DNA from: Enterobacteriaceae bacterium UBA7338
GTDB lineage: Bacteria > Pseudomonadota > Gammaproteobacteria > Enterobacterales > Enterobacteriaceae
Assembly (NCBI GenBank): GCA_002480085.1
Contig: DKPJ01000004.1
Coordinates: 1 to 64,000, forward strand
DNA length: 64,000 bases
Reading direction: 5' to 3'
The notes beneath the pieces were generated by a model. The model did no database searches, was not told the DNA's origin, and saw nothing but the letters and a program-made list of their open reading frames with translations. Every line of letters begins with the position of its first letter. Position 1 is the first letter of the stretch. Shown one piece after another: positions 46,387 through 55,939 of this stretch. Made by a program: the position numbers and the translations under genes.

Positions 46387-47285
46387 TCGACTCGCCGCTG
46401 CAGCCGCTGGTAACCCGCTTTCTGCGCTACCTGAGCGTCGAGCGGCAGCTAAGCCCGATCACCCTGCTGAACTACGAGCGCCAGCTCGCCGCCATCATCG
46501 TGCTGGCGGACGAGAGCGGCGTGAAAAGCTGGCCGCAGTGCGATGCCGCTGTGGTGCGCAGCGTTGCGGTCAAGAGCCGACGTAAGGGACTGGGCGCAGC
46601 AAGCCTGGCGCTGCGGCTCTCGGCCCTGCGCAGCTTTTTTGACTGGCTGGTGAGCCAGGGCGAGCTGGCCGCCAATCCGGCGAAGGGGATATCCGCCCCG
46701 AAAGCGTCGCGCCACCTGCCGAAAAACATCGACGTCGATGACGTTAACCGCCTGCTGGATATCGATCTTAACGATCCGCTGGCGGTGCGCGACCGGGCGA
46801 TGCTGGAGGTAATGTACGGTGCGGGCCTGCGTCTGTCGGAGCTGGTGAATCTGGACATCCGCCATCTCGATCTCGATACCGGTGAGGTGTGGGTGCTGGG
46901 GAAAGGCAGCAAGGAGCGGCGGCTGCCGATAGGCCGTAACGCGGTGGTCTGGGTTGAACACTGGCTGGATCTGCGCGGGCTGTTCGGTACCGATGAAGAG
47001 GCGCTGTTCCTGTCGAAACTGGGCAAGCGTATTTCGGCGCGCAACGTGCAGAAGCGGTTTGCCGAGTGGGGTATCAAACAGGGCCTGAACAGCCATGTCC
47101 ATCCGCACAAGCTGCGCCACTCCTTTGCTACCCACATGCTGGAGTCGAGCGGCGACCTGCGCGGCGTGCAGGAGCTGCTGGGGCATGCGAACTTGTCCAC
47201 CACCCAGATCTATACCCATCTCGATTTTCAACACCTTGCCTCGGTGTACGACGCGGCGCATCCACGCGCCAAACGGGGGAAATAA
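46383..47285 (+). CDS. xerC: Tyrosine recombinase XerC
   Basis: A 300-aa integrase-family recombinase that, with XerD, resolves chromosome dimers at dif. The catalytic residues are seen in GAGLRLSELVNL (Arg), HPHKLRHSFATHML (His-x-x-Arg), GVQELLGHANL (His) and the nucleophile Tyr277 in TTQIYTHLD. E. coli XerC has 298 aa, two fewer. It shares 1 bp with yigB (TAATG). Confidence 0.97.
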   Translation: MIDSPLQPLVTRFLRYLSVERQLSPITLLNYERQLAAIIVLADESGVKSWPQCDAAVVRSVAVKSRRKGLGAASLALRLSALRSFFDWLVSQGELAANPAKGISAPKASRHLPKNIDVDDVNRLLDIDLNDPLAVRDRAMLEVMYGAGLRLSELVNLDIRHLDLDTGEVWVLGKGSKERRLPIGRNAVVWVEHWLDLRGLFGTDEEALFLSKLGKRISARNVQKRFAEWGIKQGLNSHVHPHKLRHSFATHMLESSGDLRGVQELLGHANLSTTQIYTHLDFQHLASVYDAAHPRAKRGK

Positions 47286-48001
47286 TGCGTTTTTACCGCC
47301 CACTGGGTCAGATCTCCGCGCTGACCTTCGATCTTGACGACACCCTGTACGATAACCGTGAGGTGATCCTGCGCACCGAGCACGAGTCGCTGACCTTTGT
47401 GCAGAACTATCACCCCTCGCTAAACCATCTGCAGAATACCGACTTTCACCGCCTGCGCCAGGCGCTGCGGGAAAGCGAGCCGGATATATACCACGACGTT
47501 ACGGAGTGGCGGCGGCGTGCGGTAGAGCGCGCCATGCTGGACGCCGGTCTGAGCGCGGAAGAGGCGGAGGAGGGGGCCACGGCGGCGATGGCCAACTTTG
47601 CTATCTGGCGTAGCCGGATCGACGTCCCGCAGGCAACGCACGACACGCTGGCGGCGCTGGCTAAAAAGTGGCCGCTGGTGGCGATCACCAACGGCAACGC
47701 GCAGCCGGAGCGGTTCGGCCTCGGCGACTATTTTGAATTTGTCCTGCGCGCTGGTCCCGACGGGCGCTCGAAGCCGCATCAGGATATGTACCATCTGGCA
47801 GCGGAGAAGCTCTCTCTACCGCTGGGGGAGATCCTGCACGTGGGTGATGACCTCACTACCGACGTGGCGGGAGCGATCCGCTGCGGGATGCAGGCCTGCT
47901 GGATCAAACCGAAAAATGCCGATCTGATGCACACCTCCGACAGCCGCTTATTGCCCCACGTTGAAATTTCCCGGTTGGCATCTCTGACCTCGCTGATATA
48001 A
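47285..48001 (+). CDS. yigB: HAD phosphatase YigB
   Basis: A 238-aa haloacid-dehalogenase phosphatase. The nucleophile motif DLDDTLYDN begins at Asp16. Motif II is AITNGNA and the metal-binding loop is HVGDDLTTDV. In E. coli YigB acts on riboflavin intermediates, such as the 5-amino-6-ribitylaminouracil phosphate, and on FMN. The start ATG at 47285 shares its first base with the xerC stop. Confidence 0.94.
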   Translation: MRFYRPLGQISALTFDLDDTLYDNREVILRTEHESLTFVQNYHPSLNHLQNTDFHRLRQALRESEPDIYHDVTEWRRRAVERAMLDAGLSAEEAEEGATAAMANFAIWRSRIDVPQATHDTLAALAKKWPLVAITNGNAQPERFGLGDYFEFVLRAGPDGRSKPHQDMYHLAAEKLSLPLGEILHVGDDLTTDVAGAIRCGMQACWIKPKNADLMHTSDSRLLPHVEISRLASLTSLI

Positions 48002-48013
48002 TCACCAGAGAAT

Positions 48014-48029
48014 CTGTATATATTAACAG
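48014..48029 (+). promoter_or_regulatory. LexA box upstream of uvrD
   Basis: CTGTATATATTAACAG, a CTG-N10-CAG dyad with the AT-rich centre of the SOS consensus. It lies 34 bp before the uvrD start, so uvrD should also have its own SOS-inducible promoter. Confidence 0.9.
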
Positions 48030-48063
48030 GGGTCCGTACGGCCCCTCTTCTCCGGCGGTGCCA

Positions 48064-50226
48064 ATGGACGTTTCTTACCTGCTCGACAGCCTTAATGACA
48101 AACAGCGTGACGCCGTTGCCGCGTCGCGCAGCAATATGCTGGTGCTGGCGGGTGCAGGCAGCGGTAAGACGCGCGTGCTGGTTCACCGTATCGCCTGGTT
48201 GCTGAGCGTAGAAAACTGCTCGCCGTACTCGATTATGGCGGTGACCTTTACCAACAAGGCGGCGGCGGAGATGCGCCACCGTATTGGCCAGCTGATGGGC
48301 ACTACCCAGGGCGGCATGTGGGTCGGCACTTTCCACGGGCTGGCCCACCGCCTGCTGCGTGCCCACCATCTGGACGCCAACCTGCCGCAGGATTTTCAGA
48401 TCCTCGACAGTGAGGATCAGCTGCGCCTGCTGCGTCGTCTGATCAAGGCCATGAACCTCGACGAGAAGCAGTGGCCGCCGCGCCAGGCGATGTGGTACAT
48501 CAACGGCCAGAAAGACGAAGGCATCCGCCCGCACCATATACAGAGCTTTGGTAACCCGGTTGAGCAGACCTGGCAGAAGGTCTACCAGGCCTACCAGGAG
48601 GCGTGCGATCGCGCCGGGCTGGTGGACTTCGCCGAGCTGCTGCTGCGCGCCCATGAGCTGTGGCTCAACAAGCCGCATATTCTCAACCACTACCGCGAGC
48701 GCTTCACCAACATCCTGGTGGATGAGTTCCAGGATACCAACAACATTCAGTACGCCTGGATCCGCCTGCTGGCGGGCGATACCGGCAAGGTGATGATCGT
48801 GGGCGACGACGACCAGTCCATCTACGGCTGGCGCGGCGCGCAGGTAGAGAACATCCAGCGCTTCCTCAACGACTTCCCAGGCGCAGAGACCATCCGCCTG
48901 GAGCAGAACTACCGCTCGACCAGCAACATTCTCAGCGCGGCTAACGCCCTGATTGAGAATAACAACGGTCGCCTCGGGAAAAAGCTCTGGACCGAGGGCC
49001 TCGACGGCGAGCTGATTTCGCTCTACTGCGCGTTCAACGAACTCGACGAAGCGCGCTTCGTGGTTAACCGCATCAAAACCTGGCAGGAGAGCGGCGGGGC
49101 GCTGGAGCAGTGCGCGATCCTCTACCGCAGCAACGCCCAGTCGCGTGTGCTGGAAGAGGCTCTGCTACAGGTCGGCATGCCGTACCGCATCTATGGCGGC
49201 ATGCGCTTCTTCGAGCGCCAGGAGATCAAAGATTCGCTCTCCTACCTGCGGCTGATTGCCAACCGCAACGACGATGCCGCCTTTGAGCGCGTAGTCAATA
49301 CGCCGACGCGTGGCATTGGCGATCGCACCCTCGACGTGGTGCGCCAGGCATCGCGCGATCGGCAGCTGACCCTATGGCAGGCCAGCCGCGAGCTGCTGCA
49401 GGAGCGGGCCCTGGCCGGACGCGCCGCCAATGCTCTGCAGCGTTTCCTCGAGCTTATCGACGCCCTGGCCCAGGAGACCGCCGACATGCCGCTGCATGTG
49501 CAGACCGACCGGGTGATCAAAGACTCCGGCCTGTGGATGATGTACGAGCAGGAGAAGGGCGAAAAGGGCCAGGCGCGTATCGAAAACTTAGAGGAGCTGG
49601 TGACGGCCACGCGCCAGTTCAGCTACAACGATGAAGACGAAGATCTGATGCCGCTGCAGGCGTTTCTCTCCCACGCGGCGCTGGAAGCGGGCGAGGGGCA
49701 GGCCGATACCTGGCAGGATGCGGTGCAGCTGATGACTCTCCACTCGGCAAAAGGGCTGGAGTTCCCGCAGGTCTTTATCGTCGGCATGGAGGAGGGGATG
49801 TTCCCGAGCCAGATGTCGCTGGACGAGGGCGGCAGGCTGGAGGAGGAGCGCCGGCTGGCCTACGTGGGCGTGACCCGCGCCATGCAGAAGCTGACCCTGA
49901 CCTATGCCGAAACCCGCCGTCTGTACGGCAAAGAGGTCTACCATCGTCCATCGCGCTTTATCGGCGAGCTGCCGGAGAACTGTGTGGAAGAGGTGCGCCT
50001 GCGCGCCAGCATCAGCCGCCCGGTAAACCATCAGCGGATGGGTACCCCGGTGGCGCAGAACGACTCCGGCTATAAGCTCGGCCAGCGCGTGCGCCATCCG
50101 AAATTTGGCGAAGGCACCATCGTTAACCTCGAGGGCAGCGGCGAGCACAGCCGTCTGCAGGTGGCCTTCCAGGGCCAGGGGATTAAATGGCTGGTAGCCG
50201 CTTACGCCCGGCTGGAAGAAGTGTAA
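48064..50226 (+). CDS. uvrD: DNA helicase II (UvrD)
   Basis: A 720-aa superfamily 1A 3'-5' helicase used in nucleotide-excision and mismatch repair and in removing RecA filaments. Walker A GAGSGKTRVLV is near residues 29-39, motif II is DEFQDTN, and motif III GDDDQSIYGWRGA and motif VI GVTRA are present. The C-terminal tail ends with a Tudor-like RNA-polymerase binding segment (GQRVRHPKFGEGTIV). The start is ATG 48064 (MDVSYLLDSLND); an ATG two codons upstream is also in frame. An SOS box is upstream. Confidence 0.97.
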   Translation: MDVSYLLDSLNDKQRDAVAASRSNMLVLAGAGSGKTRVLVHRIAWLLSVENCSPYSIMAVTFTNKAAAEMRHRIGQLMGTTQGGMWVGTFHGLAHRLLRAHHLDANLPQDFQILDSEDQLRLLRRLIKAMNLDEKQWPPRQAMWYINGQKDEGIRPHHIQSFGNPVEQTWQKVYQAYQEACDRAGLVDFAELLLRAHELWLNKPHILNHYRERFTNILVDEFQDTNNIQYAWIRLLAGDTGKVMIVGDDDQSIYGWRGAQVENIQRFLNDFPGAETIRLEQNYRSTSNILSAANALIENNNGRLGKKLWTEGLDGELISLYCAFNELDEARFVVNRIKTWQESGGALEQCAILYRSNAQSRVLEEALLQVGMPYRIYGGMRFFERQEIKDSLSYLRLIANRNDDAAFERVVNTPTRGIGDRTLDVVRQASRDRQLTLWQASRELLQERALAGRAANALQRFLELIDALAQETADMPLHVQTDRVIKDSGLWMMYEQEKGEKGQARIENLEELVTATRQFSYNDEDEDLMPLQAFLSHAALEAGEGQADTWQDAVQLMTLHSAKGLEFPQVFIVGMEEGMFPSQMSLDEGGRLEEERRLAYVGVTRAMQKLTLTYAETRRLYGKEVYHRPSRFIGELPENCVEEVRLRASISRPVNHQRMGTPVAQNDSGYKLGQRVRHPKFGEGTIVNLEGSGEHSRLQVAFQGQGIKWLVAAYARLEEV

Positions 50227-50579
50227 CTTTCAGAAAAATATCACTATTTTGTAACAGTCTGCTACCCTTAAACGCTGAAGGCCAATTATTGTTCTTCAGC
50301 GTTCCGTTGCGTGTTGACGCCATATTTTAGCTGGCGTAACATGCGCGCACGATCACGCTAAGAGGACATTCGCCTTGGACACACCCAGTAGATACTGGCT
50401 CAATTCCCTGTCATTCAGGAACAACTCCTAAGGCTATCTCCTCGCGCTGATGGCCTTAGTGGTTGTCAGCGACAATTATTCCCGTCGCGCTGAGTCAGGC
50501 TGTTTAATGGTCTGAAACCCAATTTGTTTCTGTGTGCCCACCGAACTGTCCGATAATTTTTGTATTGGGAGTCCCGGTC
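50227..50579 (+). promoter_or_regulatory. corA leader region
   Basis: About 350 bp between uvrD and corA. It starts with a 9-bp inverted repeat AACGCTGAA/TTCAGCGTT (50271-50303) without a T run, and then holds a leader ORF (50375-50431) and an extended 5' untranslated region to corA. In Salmonella the corA leader couples translation of a short peptide to Rho-dependent termination. Confidence 0.65.
50375..50431 (+). CDS. corL: corA leader peptide, CorL-like
   Basis: An 18-aa ORF starting with TTG, reading MDTPSRYWLNSLSFRNNS if the TTG is read as Met. AAGAGGA lies 10 bp upstream. It resembles the short translated CorL ORF of Salmonella, which controls Rho access to the corA leader. Size, location and the pattern YWL support it; the start codon choice is tentative. 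Confidence 0.65.
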   Translation: MDTPSRYWLNSLSFRNNS

Positions 50580-51530
50580 ATGTTGAGCGCATTTCAACTG
50601 GAAAATAACCGTCTCACCCGTCTCGAAGTTGAAGAGACACCTACTCTGATCGATGCGGTGTGGGTGGATCTGGTCGAGCCGGACGATGATGAACGTAACC
50701 GTGTGCAGTCGGACCTCGGCCAGAGCCTGGCAACGCGTCCTGAACTGGAAGATATCGAAGCCTCCGCGCGTTTCTTTGAGGATGAGGACGGGCTGCATAT
50801 TCACTCTTTCTTCTTTTTTGAAGATGCAGAGGATCACGCCGGTAACTCAACGGTGGCGTTCACCATTCGCGATGGCCGCCTGTTTACCCTGCGCGAGCGT
50901 GAGCTGCCCGCGTTTCGCCTCTACCGGATGCGCGCCCGCAGCCAGTCAATGGTTGACGGCAACGCCTACGAGCTGCTGCTCGATCTCTTTGAAACCAAAA
51001 TCGAACAGCTGGCGGATGAGATTGAGAACATCTACAGCGACCTTGAGAAGCTGAGCCGTGTCATTATGGAAGGCCAGCAGGGCGATGAGTATGACGAAGC
51101 GCTCTCGGCGCTGGCGGAGCAGGAGGATATCGGCTGGAAGGTACGTCTGTGCCTGATGGATACCCAGCGTGCGCTGAACTTCCTGGTGCGTAAAGCACGC
51201 CTGCCGGGCAGCCAGCTGGAGCAGGCCCGCGAGATCCTGCGCGATATCGAATCCCTGCTGCCGCATAACGAGTCCCTGTTCCAGAAGGTAAACTTCCTGA
51301 TGCAGGCGGCGATGGGCTTTATCAATATCGAGCAGAACCGCATCATCAAGATCTTCTCGGTGGTTTCGGTGGTGTTCCTGCCACCGACGCTGGTGGCCTC
51401 CAGCTACGGGATGAACTTTGAGTTTATGCCGGAACTGCACTGGAGCTTTGGTTACCCAGGCGCGATCGTCTTTATGATGCTCGCCGGGCTGGCGCCCTAT
51501 CTCTACTTTAAACGCAAAAATTGGCTGTAA
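50580..51530 (+). CDS. corA: Magnesium/cobalt transporter CorA
   Basis: A 316-aa pentameric channel of the inner membrane for Mg2+, Co2+ and Ni2+. The long cytoplasmic domain is followed by two membrane helices near the C-terminus. The signature GMN is at residues 277-279 in SSYGMNFEFMPE. The start is at 50580 (MLSAFQLENNRLTRL), with TTGGGAGTC upstream; the frame is open 16 codons further up. yigE, usually between uvrD and corA in E. coli, is absent. Confidence 0.97.
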   Translation: MLSAFQLENNRLTRLEVEETPTLIDAVWVDLVEPDDDERNRVQSDLGQSLATRPELEDIEASARFFEDEDGLHIHSFFFFEDAEDHAGNSTVAFTIRDGRLFTLRERELPAFRLYRMRARSQSMVDGNAYELLLDLFETKIEQLADEIENIYSDLEKLSRVIMEGQQGDEYDEALSALAEQEDIGWKVRLCLMDTQRALNFLVRKARLPGSQLEQAREILRDIESLLPHNESLFQKVNFLMQAAMGFINIEQNRIIKIFSVVSVVFLPPTLVASSYGMNFEFMPELHWSFGYPGAIVFMMLAGLAPYLYFKRKNWL

Positions 51531-51538
51531 CCGTTCCA

Positions 51539-51565
51539 GGCCAGGTGGCTTTGCGCCACCTGGCC
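51539..51565. terminator. Hairpin between convergent corA and rarD
   Basis: GGCCAGGTGGC, loop TTTGC, GCCACCTGGCC form a perfect 11-bp stem 8 bp after the corA stop and 3 bp before the rarD stop. It has no T run, so it may be a bidirectional barrier or a processing hairpin rather than a classical terminator. Confidence 0.55.
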
Positions 51566-51568
51566 TAA

Positions 51569-52462
51569 TTACATCTTCCGCATCCGGCGCTGGGTATAGA
51601 TAGCGTCCATCACGAATACCGCCAATGCGACCCAGATAAAGGCAAAGGTCACCATCTTATCCATCCCCGGAACTTCACCGTAGAAGGTGACCGCCAGCAG
51701 GAACATTAGCGTCGGGCCGATATACTGGAAAAAGCCCAGCGTCGAGAGGCGTAGACGGGTAGCCGCACCGGTAAAGCAGAGCAGCGGGATCGTGGTTACT
51801 ACGCCCGCCGCCATCAGCAGCACGTTGAGCGACCAGGGGTTACTGCCCATATGGCTGGTCGGGCTGTCAGCGATGCCAAACAGCCAGACGGCGGCGACTG
51901 GCAGCAGCCACAGGGTCTCTATCAGCATGCCGGTCTGGGCATCGACGGCGATCTTTTTGCGCACCAGGCCGTAGAAGGCAAAGCTGAACGCCAGCGCCAG
52001 GGCGATGATCGGCAGTGAGCCAAAGGTCCAGAGCTGCACCAGCACACCGCAGCCAGCAAGGATCACCGCCAGCCACTGCATGCGACGGAAGCGCTCACCA
52101 AGAAAGATCATCCCCAGCAGGATATTTACCAGCGGATTGATAAAGTAGCCGAGGCTGGCTTCCAGCATGTGATGGTTATTGACCGCCCAGATAAACAGCA
52201 GCCAGTTACCGCCGATCAAGAGTGCCGAGAGGGCCAGCAGCAGGATCTTCTTCGGCGTGCGGAGCAGATTTTTCAGCCGTGACCATTGGCGGCTGACGCT
52301 GATCAGCGCCACCATAAAAAAGAACGACCAGATGACCCGGTGGGTAAAGATCTCATTGGCGGGAACGTAATCGATCAGCTTGAAGTACGCCGGTGCGATA
52401 CCCCAAATAAAGTAAGCGGCAAGAGCGAGTAATACACCCTGCCGCGTCTGCTTAGCATCCAT
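51569..52462 (-). CDS. rarD: EamA-family permease RarD
   Basis: A 297-aa inner-membrane transporter of the drug/metabolite (DMT) superfamily with about ten membrane helices. The two EamA repeats are visible, with YFIWGIAPAYFKL early and AFYGLVRKKI in the centre. Its substrate is not known with certainty; a chloramphenicol-sensitive label is historic. The ATG at 52462 is preceded by GGATGTTCC; a TTG four codons upstream is an alternative. The E. coli neighbours yigF and yigG are absent between corA and rarD. Confidence 0.94.
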   Translation of the reverse strand: MDAKQTRQGVLLALAAYFIWGIAPAYFKLIDYVPANEIFTHRVIWSFFFMVALISVSRQWSRLKNLLRTPKKILLLALSALLIGGNWLLFIWAVNNHHMLEASLGYFINPLVNILLGMIFLGERFRRMQWLAVILAGCGVLVQLWTFGSLPIIALALAFSFAFYGLVRKKIAVDAQTGMLIETLWLLPVAAVWLFGIADSPTSHMGSNPWSLNVLLMAAGVVTTIPLLCFTGAATRLRLSTLGFFQYIGPTLMFLLAVTFYGEVPGMDKMVTFAFIWVALAVFVMDAIYTQRRMRKM

Positions 52463-52519
52463 CGGAACATCCAAATCCGTTATTAAGAAAGTAACAGCAT
52501 GTTACCCGATTTTGACACC

Positions 52520-52987
52520 TCAACCTACCATGTAGGTCGCGGTAGCGCTGGCGATATAGAGCTGATCTTCGTTATGCAGCTCGACACGGGCTACGGCGAC
52601 TTTATTACCTGCCCGCAGCAGGCTGCTGGTGGCGGTAAAGCGATTGCCCCGCCCGGGACGCAGGTAGTCAACGCGCAGATCGATAGTGCCCATCTTTGCG
52701 AGGCGCGTGCGCAGCTCCTCTTCAGCAATAGTCTCATGGCGGGTCAGCGTGCTGCCGACGCAAACCAGGCCCGCCGCGACGTCCAGTGCAGAGGCGATCA
52801 CCCCGCCATGAAGAATGCTTTGCGCCCAGTTGCCGACCATCATCGGCTGGTTGTTAAAGCTCAGCTGGGCGAACGATTTTTCGTAGCGCTCCAGCTCCAG
52901 CCCCAGCGCACGGTTAAAAGGCATGTGATAAACAAAAATTTCGCCCACCAGCTGTAAAGCTTCCTCGGCGGTAAGAACGGCTGACAT
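52520..52987 (-). CDS. yigI: Hotdog-fold acyl-CoA thioesterase YigI
   Basis: A 155-aa hotdog-fold protein of the PaaI/YigI type. The central LHGGVIASALDVAAGLV segment is the usual helix of the hotdog, with the catalytic acidic residue in that helix. E. coli YigI hydrolyses medium- and long-chain acyl-CoAs. It is downstream of the pldA-divergent region on the minus strand. The substrate range is inferred from the homologue. Confidence 0.9.
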   Translation of the reverse strand: MSAVLTAEEALQLVGEIFVYHMPFNRALGLELERYEKSFAQLSFNNQPMMVGNWAQSILHGGVIASALDVAAGLVCVGSTLTRHETIAEEELRTRLAKMGTIDLRVDYLRPGRGNRFTATSSLLRAGNKVAVARVELHNEDQLYIASATATYMVG

Positions 52988-53147
52988 TATTTTATGCGTC
53001 CGGTAGTTAATGAGTTGTTGATTTTATGCTTCTTAATTGTTGTTTTCCACTTTCAGAAACGATAGCTGCGCAGCATTTATAGAAATATGTAAAATAGGTG
53101 TCTGAATATTACCCATCTCAACATTTTTGGTCAGGAGAACAAAACCG

Positions 53148-54017
53148 ATGCGGACGTATCTGCCCTGGTTTTTGTCAGCCATCGCACTGCCTTTTACAGC
53201 ATTAGCGCAGGAAGCCACGGTTAAAGCAGTACACGATGCGCCAGCGGTACGCGGCAGCATTATCGCGAATATGTTACAGGAGCACGATAACCCCTTTACG
53301 CTCTATCCTTACGAGTCAAACTACCTGCTTTACACGGTGACCAGCGATCTCAACAAAGAGGCGATCGGCACCTATAACTGGTCCGACAATGCTCGCAAAG
53401 ATGAGGTAAAATTTCAGCTCAGCCTGGCATTCCCATTCTGGCGCGGTATCATGGGGCCGAACTCGGTGCTGGGCGCGTCCTATACGCAGAAGTCCTGGTG
53501 GCAGCTCTCTAACAGCGGTGAGTCTTCGCCGTTTCGTGAAACCAACTATGAGCCGCAGCTGTTCCTCGGCTTCGCTACCGACTATGAACTGGCAGGCTGG
53601 ACGCTGCGCGACGTCGAGTTCGGGTATAATCACGACTCTAACGGTCGCTCCGATCCGACCTCCCGCAGCTGGAACCGAATCTATAGCCGCCTGATGGCAC
53701 AGAACGCTAACTGGCTGGTGGAGGTGAAACCCTGGTTTGTGGTGGGCGATACCGACGATAACCCGGATATCACCAAGTACATGGGTTACTACCAGCTCAA
53801 GATCGGCTACGAGCTGGGTGAGGCCATTCTAAGTGCCAAAGGACAGTACAACTGGAACACCGGCTACGGCGGCGCCGAGCTGGGCCTGAGCTATCCGGTC
53901 ACGAAGCACGTACGTTTGTATACCCAGGTTTACAGCGGTTACGGTGAATCATTAATTGATTACAACTTTAACCAGACACGCGTAGGCGTGGGCGTTATGC
54001 TTAACGATCTTTTTTAA
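53148..54017 (+). CDS. pldA: Outer membrane phospholipase A
   Basis: A 289-aa outer-membrane beta-barrel phospholipase that degrades phospholipids misplaced in the outer leaflet. The signal peptide runs to about residue 20 with cleavage after ALA. The catalytic His162 and Ser164 sit in YNHDSNGRSDPTSRSWNR, together with the Asn in that loop. The start is the ATG at 53148 (MRTYLPWFLSAIALPF), with AGGAG upstream. The last residue is Phe, as for Bam-assembled barrels. Confidence 0.96.
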   Translation: MRTYLPWFLSAIALPFTALAQEATVKAVHDAPAVRGSIIANMLQEHDNPFTLYPYESNYLLYTVTSDLNKEAIGTYNWSDNARKDEVKFQLSLAFPFWRGIMGPNSVLGASYTQKSWWQLSNSGESSPFRETNYEPQLFLGFATDYELAGWTLRDVEFGYNHDSNGRSDPTSRSWNRIYSRLMAQNANWLVEVKPWFVVGDTDDNPDITKYMGYYQLKIGYELGEAILSAKGQYNWNTGYGGAELGLSYPVTKHVRLYTQVYSGYGESLIDYNFNQTRVGVGVMLNDLF

Positions 54018-54031
54018 GGTAGAGTCATTTT

Positions 54032-55879
54032 TTGAAGGCAGATGGGGTTAACGTGGCGCAGGCGGAAGTAATGAATCTGGAGTCGGGGGCAGTGCAGGTT
54101 TTGCGGGAAACCTTCGGCTACCAGCAGTTCCGCCCGGGCCAGCAGACCATCATTGAGACCGTGCTTGACGGGCGCGACTGTCTGGTGGTGATGCCAACCG
54201 GCGGCGGGAAATCCCTCTGCTATCAAATTCCGGCGCTGGTGCAGGGCGGGCTGACGGTGGTGGTTTCGCCGCTGATTTCGCTGATGAAAGATCAGGTCGA
54301 TCAGCTGCTTGCCAACGGCGTGGCGGCCGCCTGTCTGAACTCCACCCAGAGCCGGGAGGAGCAGCAGGCCATTATGGCGGGCTGCCGCAGCGGCCAGATC
54401 CGCCTGCTCTATATTGCACCGGAACGCCTGATGCTGGATAACTTCCTTGAGCATCTCGCCCATTGGGATCCGCGTATGGTCGCGGTTGACGAGGCGCACT
54501 GTATCTCGCAGTGGGGCCACGACTTCCGTCCCGAGTACGCTGCCCTGGGCCAGCTACGCGCCCGCTTCCCCGCTGTACCCTTTATGGCGCTCACCGCAAC
54601 GGCGGATGACACCACCCGCAGCGATATTGTGCATCTGCTCGGGCTGCGCGATCCGCTGATCCAGGTCAGCAGCTTCGACCGACCCAACATCCGCTATACG
54701 CTGCTGGAGAAGTTTAAGCCGCTCGATCAGCTCTTGCGCTACGTCCAGGAGCAGCGTGGCAAATCCGGCATCATCTACTGCAACAGCCGCGCCAAGGTAG
54801 AGGATACCGCCGCGCGCCTGCAGGCCCGTGGCTTTAGCGCCGGGGCCTACCATGCCGGTCTGGACAACAGCATTCGTGCCGACGTGCAGGAGAAGTTCCA
54901 GCGCGACGATCTGCAGATTGTGGTGGCCACCGTAGCGTTCGGGATGGGGATTAACAAACCCAACGTGCGCTTTGTGGTGCACTTTGATATTCCGCGCAAT
55001 ATTGAGTCCTACTACCAGGAGACCGGCCGCGCAGGGCGTGATGGCCTGCCCGCCGAGGCGATGCTGTTTTACGATCCGGCGGACATGGGCTGGCTGCGAA
55101 AGTGCCTGGAAGAGAAACCCCCCGGCCAGCTGCAGGATATCGAGCGTCACAAGCTCAACGCGATGGGGGCGTTTGCCGAAGCGCAGACCTGTCGCCGTCT
55201 GGTGCTGCTGAACTACTTTGGTGAAGGGCGTCAGGAGCCGTGCGGCAACTGCGATATCTGCCTCGATCCGCCGCGCCGCTACGACGGGCTGGTGGACGCT
55301 CAGAAAGCACTCTCCGCTATCTACCGCGTCGGCCAGCGCTTTGGTATGGGCTACGTGGTTGAGGTGCTACGCGGTGCGAATAACCAGCGTATTCGCGACA
55401 TGGGCCATGACAAGCTCAAGATCTATGGCGAAGGCCGTGACCAGACAACCGAGCACTGGGTCAGCGTGATCCGCCAGCTTATCCATCTCGGCGTGGTGAC
55501 ACAAAATATCGCCCAGCACTCGGCGTTACAGCTTACCGAGGCCGCGCGTCCGTTCCTGCGTGGCGAGGTACCGCTCCAGCTGGCCGTGCCGCGTGTCGTG
55601 GTGGTGAAGGCGCGAGCGAATCCGAAAGTCTTCGGCGGCAACTACGATCGCAAGCTGTTTGCCAAACTGCGCAAGCTGCGTAAGGCCATTGCTGATGAAG
55701 AGAACATTCCGCCCTACGTGGTGTTTAACGATGCCACGCTGATCGAGATGGCCGAGCAGATGCCGATTACCGCCAGCGAAATGCTCAGCGTGAACGGCGT
55801 CGGGATGCGCAAGCTTGAGCGCTTCGGCAAGCCGTTTATGACCCTTATTCGGGAACACGTTGACGGCGATGATGAGTAG
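54032..55879 (+). CDS. recQ: ATP-dependent DNA helicase RecQ
   Basis: A superfamily 2 3'-5' helicase of 615 aa from this start. Walker A MPTGGGKSLCYQ, the DEAH box in AVDEAHCISQWGHDFR, motif VI GRAGRDG, a zinc-binding cluster (CRRLVLLNYFGE, CGNCDIC), a winged helix and a C-terminal HRDC domain are all visible. The TTG at 54032 has AAGGTAGAG upstream; a GTG at 54053 (VAQAEVMNLES) with GGGG upstream lies closer to the E. coli start. pldA ends 14 bp before. Confidence 0.94.
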   Translation: MKADGVNVAQAEVMNLESGAVQVLRETFGYQQFRPGQQTIIETVLDGRDCLVVMPTGGGKSLCYQIPALVQGGLTVVVSPLISLMKDQVDQLLANGVAAACLNSTQSREEQQAIMAGCRSGQIRLLYIAPERLMLDNFLEHLAHWDPRMVAVDEAHCISQWGHDFRPEYAALGQLRARFPAVPFMALTATADDTTRSDIVHLLGLRDPLIQVSSFDRPNIRYTLLEKFKPLDQLLRYVQEQRGKSGIIYCNSRAKVEDTAARLQARGFSAGAYHAGLDNSIRADVQEKFQRDDLQIVVATVAFGMGINKPNVRFVVHFDIPRNIESYYQETGRAGRDGLPAEAMLFYDPADMGWLRKCLEEKPPGQLQDIERHKLNAMGAFAEAQTCRRLVLLNYFGEGRQEPCGNCDICLDPPRRYDGLVDAQKALSAIYRVGQRFGMGYVVEVLRGANNQRIRDMGHDKLKIYGEGRDQTTEHWVSVIRQLIHLGVVTQNIAQHSALQLTEAARPFLRGEVPLQLAVPRVVVVKARANPKVFGGNYDRKLFAKLRKLRKAIADEENIPPYVVFNDATLIEMAEQMPITASEMLSVNGVGMRKLERFGKPFMTLIREHVDGDDE

Positions 55880-55939
55880 TCAGCGGGGCGAAAAGGTGCC
55901 AGGATATTAGCCTGATCAATCTTTCCCCATGAGTAATCT

